Part shown: positions 54,641-64,000 of the stretch, piece by piece
How the letters are laid out: each line of letters begins with the position of its first letter
Position numbering within the stretch: position 1 is the stretch's first letter
Assembly: GCF_000153805.1 (NCBI RefSeq)
Contig: NZ_DS022298.1
Location: 628,616 to 692,615, forward strand
DNA length: 64,000 nucleotides
Source: Synechococcus sp. BL107
Lineage (GTDB): Bacteria; Cyanobacteriota; Cyanobacteriia; PCC-6307; Cyanobiaceae
Direction: 5' to 3'
The notes under the pieces: generated by a model
Database searches by the model: none
Seen by the model: the letters and a program-made list of their open reading frames with translations, nothing else
Told to the model about the DNA's origin: nothing
Made by a program: the position numbers and the translations under genes

Positions 54641-56716
54641 TCAGGAATTGCCCTGATTCTTGGAGATGATGGCTTCGGCCACATTGCGAGGAACATCCTC
54701 ATAGTGGCTGAACTCCATCGAGAAAATACCCCGACCCTGGGTCATGGATCGGAGTTCGGTGGCGTAGCCGAACATCTCGGCCAGGGGCACCTTGGACGAG
54801 ACTTTTGACGTGCCATCGTCAATTGCCTGACCTTCGACCTGTCCTCGTCGGGAGGACAGGTCGCCGATGACGGAGCCAAGGAAATCCTCGGGGACTTCGA
54901 CCTCGACCTTCATCATCGGTTCAAGAAGAACAGGGTTGCACTTCCTGACCGCATCTTTGAAGGCCATGGAGCCTGCAATTTTGAAGGCCATCTCGGATGA
55001 GTCCACATCGTGGTAAGACCCATCAACCATGCTGACTTTGACGTCGATCAGTGGGAAACCAGCGATCACACCTGATTCGCAGGTTTCCTTCATTCCCTGT
55101 TCGGAAGGTTTGATGAATTCCTTGGGAACAACACCACCAACAATCTTGTTCACAAACACGAATCCGGATTCGGGTTCGCCAGGCTCCATTTCGATCACGA
55201 CGTGACCGTATTGGCCTTTGCCACCGGTTTGCCGGGAGAACTTCCCTTCGCCTTTGGATGAACCACGGATGGTTTCCCGGTACGACACCTGAGGTGCGCC
55301 GATGTTGGCTTCAACCTTGAATTCACGCATCATCCTGTCCACCAGGATCTCCAGGTGAAGTTCACCCATGCCAGCAATCACGGTCTGGCCAGTTTCTTGA
55401 TCCGTGCGAACTCTGAATGTGGGATCTTCTTCTGCCAAAGACACCAGGGCTTTGGAGAGTTTCTCCATATCACCTTTGGTCTTGGGCTCAACCGCCACGG
55501 AAATCACCGGTTCAGGGACGAACAACGTCTCAAGAACAATGGGTTCTTCGGCTGAACAAAGCGTGTCGCCGGTTGTGGTGTTTTTCAAGCCAAGCACCGC
55601 ACCAAGATCACCAGCTTGGAGTTGATCCACTTCTTCGCGATCATCCGCCTTGAGCACCACCAAGCGCGAGATGCGCTCTTTGATTCCTTTCGTGGAGTTC
55701 ATCACGTAGCTGCCCTTTTCCAGGACACCCGAATACATCCGAACGAAGGTGAGCTTGCCGTAGGGATCAGCCATCACTTTGAAGGCCAAGGCACTGAATG
55801 GAGCTTTGTCGTCTGAAGGACGCACAGCTTCCGTGCCATCAGGAAGAATTCCCTGAATCGGAGGCACATCAATGGGGGCTGGCAGGTAGTCGACGACAGC
55901 GTCGAGCACGAGCTGTACACCTTTGTTTTTAAAGGCTGAACCGCAGAGCACAGGGACCAAACCGTGCTTCACCACACCTGTGCGGATTCCGGTTTTGAGC
56001 TCGTCGTTTGAGAGCTCGCCGGTATCTAGAAATTTTTCAATTAGCGCTTCATCCGTTTCGGCAACTTTTTCCATCAAGAAAGCGCGCCATTCTTCAACCT
56101 GGTCCTTCATGTCGTCAGGCACATCGGTCACTTCGATGTCTTGACCGAGGTCGTCTTTATAAATGTGCGCCTTGTTCTCGACGAGGTCGATAATGCCGCT
56201 CAACTCACCTTCAGCACCGATTGGGAGCTGAATCGGAACGGCGTTCGCTTTTAAGCGGTCCTGGATTTGTCCGTGAACCTTGAGGAAATCCGCTCCGGTG
56301 CGGTCCATTTTGTTCACGAACACCATCCGAGGAACGGAATAGCGATCGGCCTGTCTCCAGACTGTTTCCGATTGGGGCTGAACACCGCCAACGGCGCAGA
56401 ACACGGCAATCACACCATCGAGAACACGCATGGAGCGTTCAACTTCGATGGTGAAGTCGACGTGTCCAGGAGTATCGATGATGTTCACACGGTGGTCTTT
56501 CCAGCTCGTGGAAATGGCCGCTGCCGTGATCGTGATCCCTCGCTCCCGCTCCTGGGCCATCCAGTCGGTAACAGCTGCACCGTCGTGCACCTCGCCGATT
56601 TTGTGCACCACGCCTGAATAGAACAAAATCCGTTCTGTCGTCGTGGTTTTGCCCGCATCAATGTGCGCAGCGATACCAATATTTCTTACGCGTTCCAGGG
56701 GAAAGGCGCGGGCCAC
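54641..56716 (-). CDS. fusA: elongation factor G
   Basis: A 691-residue translocase GTPase. The G domain has [30 protein letters not shown] and [11 protein letters not shown]. Domains II to V follow, with the [20 protein letters not shown] block, in which GGKGQYGHV is the domain IV landmark, and [14 protein letters not shown] near the end. Length is normal for bacterial EF-G1. It lies 89 bases after rpsG and 42 bases before tuf in the str operon. Confidence 0.98.
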   Translation of the reverse strand: MARAFPLERVRNIGIAAHIDAGKTTTTERILFYSGVVHKIGEVHDGAAVTDWMAQERERGITITAAAISTSWKDHRVNIIDTPGHVDFTIEVERSMRVLDGVIAVFCAVGGVQPQSETVWRQADRYSVPRMVFVNKMDRTGADFLKVHGQIQDRLKANAVPIQLPIGAEGELSGIIDLVENKAHIYKDDLGQDIEVTDVPDDMKDQVEEWRAFLMEKVAETDEALIEKFLDTGELSNDELKTGIRTGVVKHGLVPVLCGSAFKNKGVQLVLDAVVDYLPAPIDVPPIQGILPDGTEAVRPSDDKAPFSALAFKVMADPYGKLTFVRMYSGVLEKGSYVMNSTKGIKERISRLVVLKADDREEVDQLQAGDLGAVLGLKNTTTGDTLCSAEEPIVLETLFVPEPVISVAVEPKTKGDMEKLSKALVSLAEEDPTFRVRTDQETGQTVIAGMGELHLEILVDRMMREFKVEANIGAPQVSYRETIRGSSKGEGKFSRQTGGKGQYGHVVIEMEPGEPESGFVFVNKIVGGVVPKEFIKPSEQGMKETCESGVIAGFPLIDVKVSMVDGSYHDVDSSEMAFKIAGSMAFKDAVRKCNPVLLEPMMKVEVEVPEDFLGSVIGDLSSRRGQVEGQAIDDGTSKVSSKVPLAEMFGYATELRSMTQGRGIFSMEFSHYEDVPRNVAEAIISKNQGNS

Positions 56717-56805
56717 AGGAGTACTCCGGGGGTGAAGCGTGAAAAGGCGGGCCGACTCTACATGTCAGCCATGAACAATCGTGTTGTTTGACTGGCCAAT
56801 AGGGC

Positions 56806-57276
56806 TCAGTAGCGGTAGTGGGCGAAAGCTTTGTTTGCTTCGGCCATTTTGTGCGTCTCTTCGCGTTTGCGAACAGCACTTCCCGCTTCATTGGCGGCGT
56901 CCATGAGTTCGCCAGCAAGCTTCTGGGACATGCTGCGGCCGTTACGAGCGCGTGAAAAGCTCACAAGCCAGCGCAGGGCCATCGCTGTGCCGCGCTCCTG
57001 GCGCACTTCCATAGGCACCTGGTAGGTGGCGCCACCGACACGTCTTGCACGCACTTCAACAAGGGGAGTTGCGTTCTTGACGGCAGTTTCAAAGAGTTCC
57101 AGTGGATCTCCACCGGTGCGTTCGTTAATTAAGCCAAAAGCATCAGAAAGAATGCGCTGAGCCGTTGACTTCTTCCCGTGTTGCATCAGCCGGGCAACCA
57201 TCATCGTTGCGAGCCGGCTGTTGAACTGGGGATCAGGAAGAATCGGGCGCTTTACAGCGGCGTTACGGCGGGACAT
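56806..57276 (-). CDS. rpsG: 30S ribosomal protein S7
   Basis: A 156-residue primary 16S rRNA-binding protein of the small subunit head. [18 protein letters not shown] at the start, [28 protein letters not shown] and the C-terminal [16 protein letters not shown] (with the conserved HRMA-like site here HKMA) are as expected. It follows rpsL by 48 bases. In many bacteria S7 represses its own operon mRNA; whether it does so here is not visible. Confidence 0.98.
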   Translation of the reverse strand: MSRRNAAVKRPILPDPQFNSRLATMMVARLMQHGKKSTAQRILSDAFGLINERTGGDPLELFETAVKNATPLVEVRARRVGGATYQVPMEVRQERGTAMALRWLVSFSRARNGRSMSQKLAGELMDAANEAGSAVRKREETHKMAEANKAFAHYRY

Positions 57277-57324
57277 GAAAACTCAGAGCGTTGTGGTCAA
57301 AAATGGATAGAGGGTGATCTCAGA

Positions 57325-57699
57325 TCACTCTTTTGGAGCCTTGGCGCCGTACTTGGAGCGAGATTGACGACGGTCTTTGACTCCAGACGTGTCGAGGGTT
57401 CCGCGAATGATGTGATACCGGACCCCTGGCAAGTCTTTGACCCGTCCCCCTCGAATCAGCACAACGGAGTGCTCCTGAAGGTTGTGTCCGATGCCACCGA
57501 TATAAGCAGTCACCTCAAAGCCGGAGGTGAGGCGCACACGAGCCACCTTGCGAAGCGCCGAGTTGGGTTTTTTCGGCGTGGAGGTGTAAACGCGAGTGCA
57601 GACTCCGCGGCGCTCAGGGCAGGCCTTTAAAGCTGGCGATTTCGTCTTGACTTTGAGACGTGAGCGCTCAGTGCGGATCAGCTGTTGGATGGTTGGCAT
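57325..57699 (-). CDS. rpsL: 30S ribosomal protein S12
   Basis: A 124-residue decoding-centre protein, first gene of the str operon. The ATG at 57699 gives [12 protein letters not shown], the standard start; the frame stays open for another 36 codons upstream but that is leader. [17 protein letters not shown] and [14 protein letters not shown] are the two loops that contact the decoding site, where streptomycin-resistance changes occur in other bacteria; both have the sensitive-type lysines. A 74-base gap separates it from the IscA-like gene upstream. Confidence 0.98.
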   Translation of the reverse strand: MPTIQQLIRTERSRLKVKTKSPALKACPERRGVCTRVYTSTPKKPNSALRKVARVRLTSGFEVTAYIGGIGHNLQEHSVVLIRGGRVKDLPGVRYHIIRGTLDTSGVKDRRQSRSKYGAKAPKE

Positions 57700-57773
57700 C
57701 GAGGGTCGGTGTGCGGCCGGACACCCCGACCTAATTCGACAATCCGTCACGATACCGGTTGACGGGCCAATTG

Positions 57774-58100
57774 TTAGCGACGGGTGAAGGCACTTCCACA
57801 AGCGCACGGTTCAATTCCCTTCGCTGCCCGGATTAGAAATCCACCACCGCTGAGGTCGCCTCGGTAGTCCAGATAAAGATTTTTAAGAATTCCGACTTGC
57901 TCTTGCGGTGCATGCAGTGTGATGCCGTCGGCCCGGGCAATGGCGATGCCCTCAAGGTGGCCAGGGCGGATTCGGATGATGTGCTGAGCGCACTCCCCGG
58001 GGATGACGTCCAAGTGCATTTTCCCTGGGGTCCCAGCCACTGCAGCTTGACGCCCTAGCTCGGCAGCTGCTGCTGCGGTTAATCGCAGATTGGCAGCCAT
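57774..58100 (-). CDS. IscA/HesB-family iron-sulfur carrier
   Basis: A 108-residue A-type carrier-like protein with the C-terminal Cys-x-Cys motif [11 protein letters not shown] and a third cysteine (GECAQH) in the place of the first conserved one, though the spacing there is slightly unusual. [17 protein letters not shown] at the start and [16 protein letters not shown] in the middle fit the family fold. It could hold or pass on Fe-S clusters. I use ATG 58100 (MAANLRLT) over 58109. It sits upstream of rpsL on the same strand, so read-through into the str operon is possible. Confidence 0.85.
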   Translation of the reverse strand: MAANLRLTAAAAAELGRQAAVAGTPGKMHLDVIPGECAQHIIRIRPGHLEGIAIARADGITLHAPQEQVGILKNLYLDYRGDLSGGGFLIRAAKGIEPCACGSAFTRR

Positions 58101-58137
58101 GCAAACCAAATCAAAGATTCATCAGTTTTGCAGGTGT

Positions 58138-59907
58138 TCATGACCGTATGAGTCCAAGGCCGTTGTGAACCCTGGGGGTGCTCCCCCGCCCGTTCATGAC
58201 GGTTTGATGTCTCACCACCAGGGTTGTGGAGCTTCCCCCGTCGAGATTTAAAGCCTCAGTTAAACCAAGTTGTTGGGCTGCCAGAGCTGTTTCGAGCAAC
58301 GTCGGATCACTTGTGGCTGCACCATGCACCGTGAGCATCCACTGACCATCACGTCCTTGCCCCACCACGGTGCGAGGCGCCGTGAGACGCAGAAAATTTG
58401 GACTGAACCCTTCGCTTCGTCCGTTCAGCACAATGCGACCGTGTTGCATCAAAAGTGGCCCCCCACCCAGCACGTTGCTGTGTGTTCCGAGCGCTGAGCG
58501 AGGCCACAAAAAGAGCTTCACCCGATCGCCAATACCTGCAGGGAGTGCCGCGCCACCTCGCGAAACAATTAAATCCGTTCCCGTTGGAATGGGGACGCCC
58601 TGTCTCAGCGAGCTTTGACCCCATTCTTGTTCCACAACACCTCGACGAATGAGGAGAGCCTGCTCTTTGCCACTGAGAGCGCGGTATCTCGATCCCCAGC
58701 TGGGTGTGTAGCGGCTCAAACCTTTCTGTACATACCCACTGTTTAAAAAGCCAAGCCGCCAACGTTTAGAGCTGTTCACCTGGAGCTCTTGCAGGAGCTC
58801 AAGCCGTCCGAACTGAAGAGGGCTTTGACGGCTCCAAGCGATCACGCCACGATTCAGGATCGGCCCGGATAACCAGGTGCCATTGCGCCGCAGCGCTCCT
58901 AGGGGAAGTTGATTGATGCGGTTGAAAAACCCGCCATTGATGGCGACAAGTGCTTTGGCAGATCGAGACAGTTCTGGCAGGAAACTCAGCCCTTGCTGTC
59001 GGTCTTTTAGTGCGAGGGGTTGGAGCTTGAGGCCCAGCGCGTTGAGCCTGCCTCCAACGCGGAAGATCCGCAGTGGTTTGACGCCAACGTTGATGGTGCG
59101 TTCTTCCATCACGAGGCCCTTCTGCATAAATGGGGCCAGTGCTGGGCTGTTAATCAGAAGCTTTCCTCGTGGCTGTATGGCCACGGTTCTCCCCCCCACT
59201 CCATCAAGCACCAGTCGCCACGGCGTGGCCAAGCTCAAACTGCGCAGACGAATGGCCTGGCCGCGGAGTTTTAAAAGCCGCCCTTCTTGGAGAGGGTGCA
59301 AGCCCAGCTGCCTGAGGATGTTGCGCTGTCGAGAGGTGGTCTGTAAGGCGAAGGCCAAATCAGTCCCGATGCGTTGCGCAAAAGTCGGCCCATTGAGATC
59401 GAGAACGAGACGCTTTGCGGTGGCTCCTTTGCCCCGCCTTAAGCCTTGAAGTGCAGGCGAGGGAAGGCGAAGCATCAAGGTTCCTCCCTTGCGCTTGGTG
59501 TCCACTCCAACGCTGGTCAACCAACCGCCAACGTCGAACCCCACTTCGTCGCCGAGGGTGCGGCTGTCGAGCCGACGCAAAGCCACTGTTCGACCAAACC
59601 ATTCCAAGGCATCACCACCAGGTCTTGCCTGGCGTCTAAACCCCAACCGTGCCTCGAGAAGATCAAGTGGCAGCCAAAGCTGATCGGGTTGCTTGCTGTT
59701 GTTGCCACGCCATTCCCAAGTTGATTCGACGCGTTCACCATCAATCGCAACCGTATTTCCTCTCCTTGGCGCGACGGCACGAATTTGCGGCAGAGGCTCT
59801 GGCGGTGGAGCGATGGGGAGCATGCGTTGGTTGGGTGCGGAATGTCGCCTGCCTAGGATCGTCAAAGACGTTGGTTTCTGCAGGAGACGTCGTTGCAGTC
59901 CACGCAT
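58138..59907 (-). CDS. phosphodiester glycosidase-family (NAGPA-like) protein
   Basis: A 589-residue protein. The C-terminal 300 residues form a phosphodiester glycosidase domain, related to the uncovering enzyme N-acetylglucosamine-1-phosphodiester alpha-N-acetylglucosaminidase. Markers are KALVAINGGFFNR, SNVLGGGPLLMQHG and the final EALNLDGGSSTTLVV. The N-terminal half contains a segment (WLPLDLLEARLGF) like the copper-amine-oxidase N-domain or other wall-associated domains, and much basic sequence. No classical signal peptide is seen at the chosen start, but export would be expected. Bacterial substrates are largely unknown. Confidence 0.82.
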   Translation of the reverse strand: MRGLQRRLLQKPTSLTILGRRHSAPNQRMLPIAPPPEPLPQIRAVAPRRGNTVAIDGERVESTWEWRGNNSKQPDQLWLPLDLLEARLGFRRQARPGGDALEWFGRTVALRRLDSRTLGDEVGFDVGGWLTSVGVDTKRKGGTLMLRLPSPALQGLRRGKGATAKRLVLDLNGPTFAQRIGTDLAFALQTTSRQRNILRQLGLHPLQEGRLLKLRGQAIRLRSLSLATPWRLVLDGVGGRTVAIQPRGKLLINSPALAPFMQKGLVMEERTINVGVKPLRIFRVGGRLNALGLKLQPLALKDRQQGLSFLPELSRSAKALVAINGGFFNRINQLPLGALRRNGTWLSGPILNRGVIAWSRQSPLQFGRLELLQELQVNSSKRWRLGFLNSGYVQKGLSRYTPSWGSRYRALSGKEQALLIRRGVVEQEWGQSSLRQGVPIPTGTDLIVSRGGAALPAGIGDRVKLFLWPRSALGTHSNVLGGGPLLMQHGRIVLNGRSEGFSPNFLRLTAPRTVVGQGRDGQWMLTVHGAATSDPTLLETALAAQQLGLTEALNLDGGSSTTLVVRHQTVMNGRGSTPRVHNGLGLIRS

Positions 59908-59918
59908 TTGTCTGGTTG

Positions 59919-62900
59919 ATGTTTATGTCTGAAGCCATCCGTCCCTCAGCTTGGCCATACAGCGACAGCGCTGCTCCTGATGCCGTGGCTGGTGAAAAGG
60001 ACGCGTGCGGCGTTGGTTTTCTTGCACAGCTGTCAGGGAAAGCCAGCCATTGGGTGTTGCAACAAGCCCTGCGTGGACTTGGGTGTATGGAACATCGCGG
60101 TGGTTGTGGCGGTGATGGTGATTCCGGCGATGGCGCCGGAATCTTGTGTGGCATTCCATGGAATTACCTCAGGGCGGTTTGGCCGGAAGCCAGTGCTGCC
60201 AAGGGCCTTGGCATGATGTTCATGCCAACTAATCCGGCCAGCCGCGCCGCTGTGCGCGCCTGTTGCGATGCCGAAGCAAAAGCTTTGGGCTTGTCGCCTT
60301 TGGGATGGCGTGAGGTGCCGATTGACCCATCGGTTTTGGGGGAGTTGGCACGGCAGACCGCCCCCGCTATTGAGCAGTGGGCGTTGGGGGGAACGGAGGA
60401 TGGTGATGCCCTTGAAGCTCTCTTGCTCCGCCTTCGCAGGCGAGTTGGTGCTCGGGTTCGTCAGGAGTTGGCCCCCGACTCAGTTCAGGATTTTTATGTC
60501 ACCTCCTTGAGTAGCCGCACCGTTGTGTACAAGGGCATGGTGCGTTCAGAGGTGTTGGCGCGTTACTACGCCGACCTTCGCGACCCGCGCTTTGAAGTGA
60601 GCTTTGCGGTGTACCACCGTCGCTTCAGTACAAACACTCTTCCGCGTTGGCCGCTGGCGCAGCCCATGCGAATGCTGGGTCATAACGGTGAAATCAATAC
60701 CCTCCTGGGGAATCTCAATTGGGCGAAAGCATCGGAAGCCAATCTCCACAACGTTTGGGGTGAGGCGTCGGCTGATCTGATCCCCGTCGTGAACCCCTCG
60801 TTCAGTGATTCGGCGAACCTTGATGCAACGTTGGAGCTGATGGTTCGCAGTGGTCGCTCCATCACCGACAGCCTGATCACGTTGGTGCCGGAGGCTTTCC
60901 GCAATCAGCCGGATCTCGATCAACGTCCTGATGTGACGGCGATGTATGAGTTCAACGCGGGGATTCAGGAGCCCTGGGATGGCCCTGCATTGCTGGTGTT
61001 TGCCGATGGCAAACGGGTGGGAGCAACGTTGGATCGCAATGGTTTAAGACCGGCGCGTTGGTGCACAACAAATGATGGTTTCGTGATCATGGGATCAGAA
61101 ACTGGTGTGGTTGATTTAGGCGGCAAAACCATTGTCCAAAAGGGTCGCTTGGGCCCTGGGCAAATGTTGGCCGTCGATTTAGAGACCGGCCAACTCCTCG
61201 ATAATTGGGCTGTTAAGGAAGACGCTGCCCAACGTTTTCCTTACGCCGACTGGTTGCGCCAACATCGCTCCTCCGTATCAGCGCTGCCTTGGGTTGAGGC
61301 GCGCCGCATGGGAGAGCTCGATCTGTTGCGTCTGCAGACGGCGATGGGCTTCACCGCCGAAGACCTCGATCTGGTGATCGAAGACATGGCTGGCCTCGGC
61401 AAGGAGCCCACGTACTGCATGGGGGACGACATCCCATTAGCAGTTCTGTCTGACCGCCCCCACTTGCTGTACGACTACTTCAAGCAACGTTTCGCACAGG
61501 TCACGAACCCGCCCATTGATCCGCTTCGCGAGAAGTTGGTGATGAGTTTGGAAATGCATCTGGGTGAGCGTCGCCCGGCCTTGAAGCCTGAGGCCAAGGC
61601 TGCTGCGGTGATTCACCTCGATAGCCCAGTGCTCAATGAAACTGAGTTGGCAGCCCTGTCTCAGCAAGGCCTCCCGCTCAAGAAGTTGTCCACGCAAGTG
61701 GCCGTTGAAGCCTGTGCTGGCGGATTAGGTACCGCTCTAAACGACCTTTGCAACAGCGCTGAACAGCTCGTGCGTGATGGGGCACAAGTGTTGGTGTTAT
61801 CGGATCGTGTTCGGGCGGATGGCCAACCTTCAGAGCTCAGTGCCACAACGGTGGCGATGCCCGCCCTCTTGGCCGTTGGAGCGGTGCATCACCATCTGCT
61901 GCGCCAAAAGCTGCGGTTGCAATGTTCTTTGGTTGCCGATACGGCTCAATGTTGGAGCACGCATCACATGGCCTGTTTGATCGGCTATGGGGCGAGTGCT
62001 GTTTGCCCATGGCTCACATGGGAAACGACCCGCCATTGGTTAGAGCATCCCAAAACTCAAAAGCGGATTGAGCAGGGCAAACTTCCCTCCCTTGACGCTG
62101 TCAAAGTTCAAGAGAACGTGCGCATCTCACTGGAAAATGGCTTGCGCAAGATCCTTTCAAAGATCGGGATCTCCCTGCTAGCGAGTTATCACGGTGCACA
62201 AATTTTTGAGGCCATCGGCCTCGGTGCAGACGTGATTGAGATGGCGTTTTCCGGCACGACCAGTCGTGTGGCAGGAATGACCCTTGCGGAACTAGCCAAC
62301 GAAACCCTGTCGTTGCATGCCAAGGCTTTCCCCGAACTCAACCGCAGCAAGCTCGAATTTATGGGTTTTGTGCAGTACCGCTCGGGTGGTGAATTCCACC
62401 TGAACAGTCCAGATATGTCGAAGGCGCTGCACGCTGCAGTTAAAACTGGACCTGGATACGACCACTTCTCCACGTACAAAACACTGCTGGAGAACCGTCC
62501 AGTCACTGCGTTGCGTGATTTGTTGGAGTTCAAGATCGCTCCGACTCCGCTTCCCCTCGATCAGGTGGAAAGCGTGGAAAGTTTGTTCAGCAGATTTTGC
62601 ACTGGTGGGATGAGTCTTGGTGCCTTGTCGAGGGAGGCCCATGAGGTTCTTGCTGTGGCGATGAATCGCATCGGTGGCAAGAGCAATAGCGGTGAAGGTG
62701 GAGAAGATCCAGCCCGTTTCCAGGTCTTGAGTGATGTTGATGCGGAAGGAAGGTCCGCTGCATTTCCCAGCATCGGAGGTTTGCGCAATGGCGATACCGC
62801 AAGTTCGGCGATTAAGCAGATCGCATCCGGACGGTTTGGGGTCACGGCTGAATACCTCCGTAGTGCCAAACAGTTGGAGATCAAGGTGGCTCAAGGGGCC

Positions 62901-64000
62901 AAGCCGGGTGAAGGGGGCCAGCTCCCAGGTCCGAAGGTTGATAACTACATCGCCTGGTTGCGCAACAGCAAACCGGGAGTGGCGTTGATCTCCCCGCCTC
63001 CCCATCACGACATTTATTCAATTGAAGACCTGGCTCAACTCATTCATGATTTGCACCAAGTGCATCCCAAAGCTCCAGTCAGCGTCAAATTAGTTTCGGA
63101 AATTGGCATCGGCACCATTGCTGCTGGCGTGGCGAAAGCCAACGCCGATGTAATCCAGATTTCTGGCCATGACGGCGGCACAGGAGCGTCACCTCTCAGT
63201 TCGATTAAGCACGCCGGTAGCCCTTGGGAACTTGGCCTCACGGAAGTGCATCGCTCTCTGTTGGAAAACGGATTGCGTGATCGAGTTCTGCTTCGGGCCG
63301 ATGGCGGCCTGAAAACGGGTTGGGACGTTGTGATCGCAGCGATGTTGGGTGCCGAGGAATTCGGCTTTGGCTCGGTGGCGATGATTGCTGAGGGCTGCAT
63401 CATGGCCCGCGTTTGCCATACCAATAATTGCCCGGTCGGTGTTGCGACTCAGAAAGAAGCACTCCGAAAACGCTTTAAGGGAGTGCCTGAGCATGTGGTG
63501 AACTTCTTTTGGTTTGTCGCCGAGGAGGTTCGCCAGCTGCTGAGCCTTTTGGGGATGGCCAAGCTTGAGGATTTGATCGGTCGAACCGACCTATTGCAGA
63601 CCCGCGCCGTTGATTTGGCGAAAACCAGCTGTGTTGATCTCTCCAGCCTCTTGGCTCCCATTACCGGTTCTGAAGATCGCTCTTGGCTCACCCATAGCGC
63701 TACGGCCCACGGCAATGGCCCCATCCTCGAAGATGATTTTCTGGCGGATCGTGAGTTGATGGCGGCCGTTGAGAGCCACAGCGATCTGAGTCGTATCACT
63801 GAGATCATTAATACCGATCGCAGTGTCTGTGCTCGTTTGGCTGGGGAGTTGGCGCAGCGCCATGGCAATCGTGGTTTTAAAGGCCAGCTCGATCTCACAT
63901 TCCGTGGAGCTGCCGGACAAAGCTTTGGTGCTTTCCTCGTTCAAGGGATGAATGTGCGTCTCGAAGGAGAAGCCAACGATTATGTGGGGAAAGGGATGAA
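59919..64000 (+). CDS. gltB: ferredoxin-dependent glutamate synthase, 5' part (runs off the window)
   Basis: The frame is open from ATG 59919 or 59925 to the window edge (about 1360 residues). It begins MSEAIRPSAWPYSDSAA and reaches a nucleophilic cysteine in EKDACGVGF, C28 from ATG 59925, which must be exposed by removal of a propeptide. The class II glutamine amidotransferase domain follows (HRRFSTNTLPRWPLAQP). Next come the central domain and the FMN barrel (VKLVSEIGIGTIAAGVAKA, then ISGHDGGTGASPL). The 3Fe-4S cysteines are in CIMARVCHTNNCPVGVAT. The C-terminal beta-helix domain is cut by the edge. Ferredoxin as donor is expected for cyanobacteria; the NADPH-type gltD is not in the window. 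Confidence 0.96.
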   Translation, partial: MFMSEAIRPSAWPYSDSAAPDAVAGEKDACGVGFLAQLSGKASHWVLQQALRGLGCMEHRGGCGGDGDSGDGAGILCGIPWNYLRAVWPEASAAKGLGMMFMPTNPASRAAVRACCDAEAKALGLSPLGWREVPIDPSVLGELARQTAPAIEQWALGGTEDGDALEALLLRLRRRVGARVRQELAPDSVQDFYVTSLSSRTVVYKGMVRSEVLARYYADLRDPRFEVSFAVYHRRFSTNTLPRWPLAQPMRMLGHNGEINTLLGNLNWAKASEANLHNVWGEASADLIPVVNPSFSDSANLDATLELMVRSGRSITDSLITLVPEAFRNQPDLDQRPDVTAMYEFNAGIQEPWDGPALLVFADGKRVGATLDRNGLRPARWCTTNDGFVIMGSETGVVDLGGKTIVQKGRLGPGQMLAVDLETGQLLDNWAVKEDAAQRFPYADWLRQHRSSVSALPWVEARRMGELDLLRLQTAMGFTAEDLDLVIEDMAGLGKEPTYCMGDDIPLAVLSDRPHLLYDYFKQRFAQVTNPPIDPLREKLVMSLEMHLGERRPALKPEAKAAAVIHLDSPVLNETELAALSQQGLPLKKLSTQVAVEACAGGLGTALNDLCNSAEQLVRDGAQVLVLSDRVRADGQPSELSATTVAMPALLAVGAVHHHLLRQKLRLQCSLVADTAQCWSTHHMACLIGYGASAVCPWLTWETTRHWLEHPKTQKRIEQGKLPSLDAVKVQENVRISLENGLRKILSKIGISLLASYHGAQIFEAIGLGADVIEMAFSGTTSRVAGMTLAELANETLSLHAKAFPELNRSKLEFMGFVQYRSGGEFHLNSPDMSKALHAAVKTGPGYDHFSTYKTLLENRPVTALRDLLEFKIAPTPLPLDQVESVESLFSRFCTGGMSLGALSREAHEVLAVAMNRIGGKSNSGEGGEDPARFQVLSDVDAEGRSAAFPSIGGLRNGDTASSAIKQIASGRFGVTAEYLRSAKQLEIKVAQGAKPGEGGQLPGPKVDNYIAWLRNSKPGVALISPPPHHDIYSIEDLAQLIHDLHQVHPKAPVSVKLVSEIGIGTIAAGVAKANADVIQISGHDGGTGASPLSSIKHAGSPWELGLTEVHRSLLENGLRDRVLLRADGGLKTGWDVVIAAMLGAEEFGFGSVAMIAEGCIMARVCHTNNCPVGVATQKEALRKRFKGVPEHVVNFFWFVAEEVRQLLSLLGMAKLEDLIGRTDLLQTRAVDLAKTSCVDLSSLLAPITGSEDRSWLTHSATAHGNGPILEDDFLADRELMAAVESHSDLSRITEIINTDRSVCARLAGELAQRHGNRGFKGQLDLTFRGAAGQSFGAFLVQGMNVRLEGEANDYVGKGM

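Noticed and set aside
1-64000. CRISPR arrays, prophage genes, integrases or rRNA genes
   Set aside because: I looked for regularly spaced repeats, phage structural genes and rRNA landmarks and saw none.

Overview
The window is bacterial chromosome from a cyanobacterium, most likely a marine Synechococcus (or a close picocyanobacterial relative). The evidence is two psbA genes, psbO, a CrtR-type carotene hydroxylase, IctB, a Ycf20-like protein, a type II NADH dehydrogenase, a ferredoxin-type glutamate synthase, an MPBQ/MSBQ methyltransferase, an RNase E ending in a poly-arginine tail, and dense gene packing with many 1-4 base start/stop overlaps. No phage, insertion sequence, rRNA operon or CRISPR array was seen. 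All family names rest on reading motifs by eye; no database search was run.

Layout. 1-6151: rph, a CobO-like protein coupled to dcd, thyX, a thylakoid thioredoxin (TxlA type), a small membrane protein and a soluble lytic transglycosylase. 6413-13039: glmM, an N-acetylglucosamine-kinase-like gene coupled to ictB, trmB, a FIST-domain protein, a DUF3177 membrane protein and a coupled small protein. 13024-23555: ileS, a small membrane protein, tRNA-Leu(UAG), crtR, gatC with a creatininase-family gene, a 47-residue membrane protein, a queuosine-precursor-type transporter, a 3-methyladenine glycosylase coupled to pyrB, type II NADH dehydrogenase and a Ycf20-like protein. 23694-33485: two small proteins, tRNA-Ala(CGC), DUF2555, coaBC, psbO with a clear terminator, sat, ftsH with a KDPG-type aldolase, a basic-tailed protein, aroC, a DUF985 cupin and an aspartyl/asparaginyl hydroxylase-like gene.

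33504-37673 is the most striking part: two psbA genes in one orientation, identical by reading over a 1192-bp unit that includes the terminator but stops 11 bases upstream of the start codon. They flank a single-chain PyrF-PyrE enzyme. The two leaders differ in sequence, yet each has a TACATT hexamer followed at the same distance by a hairpin at the predicted mRNA 5' end. A B12-binding radical SAM gene follows. Next comes an AT-rich islet with a sulfotransferase and a type I sulfatase. Beyond it, in the only gene-free stretch over 300 bases, lies a decayed fragment resembling the end of the radical SAM gene.

41936-64000 returns to core genes: a CPBP protease, clpS, dapL, a large radical SAM protein upstream of rne-rnhB, DUF1997, pheA, an MPBQ/MSBQ methyltransferase and a LON-domain protein. 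Then come the str operon (rpsL-rpsG-fusA-tuf-rpsJ, minus strand), an IscA-like protein, a phosphodiester glycosidase-family protein and the 5' part of glutamate synthase, which runs off the right edge.
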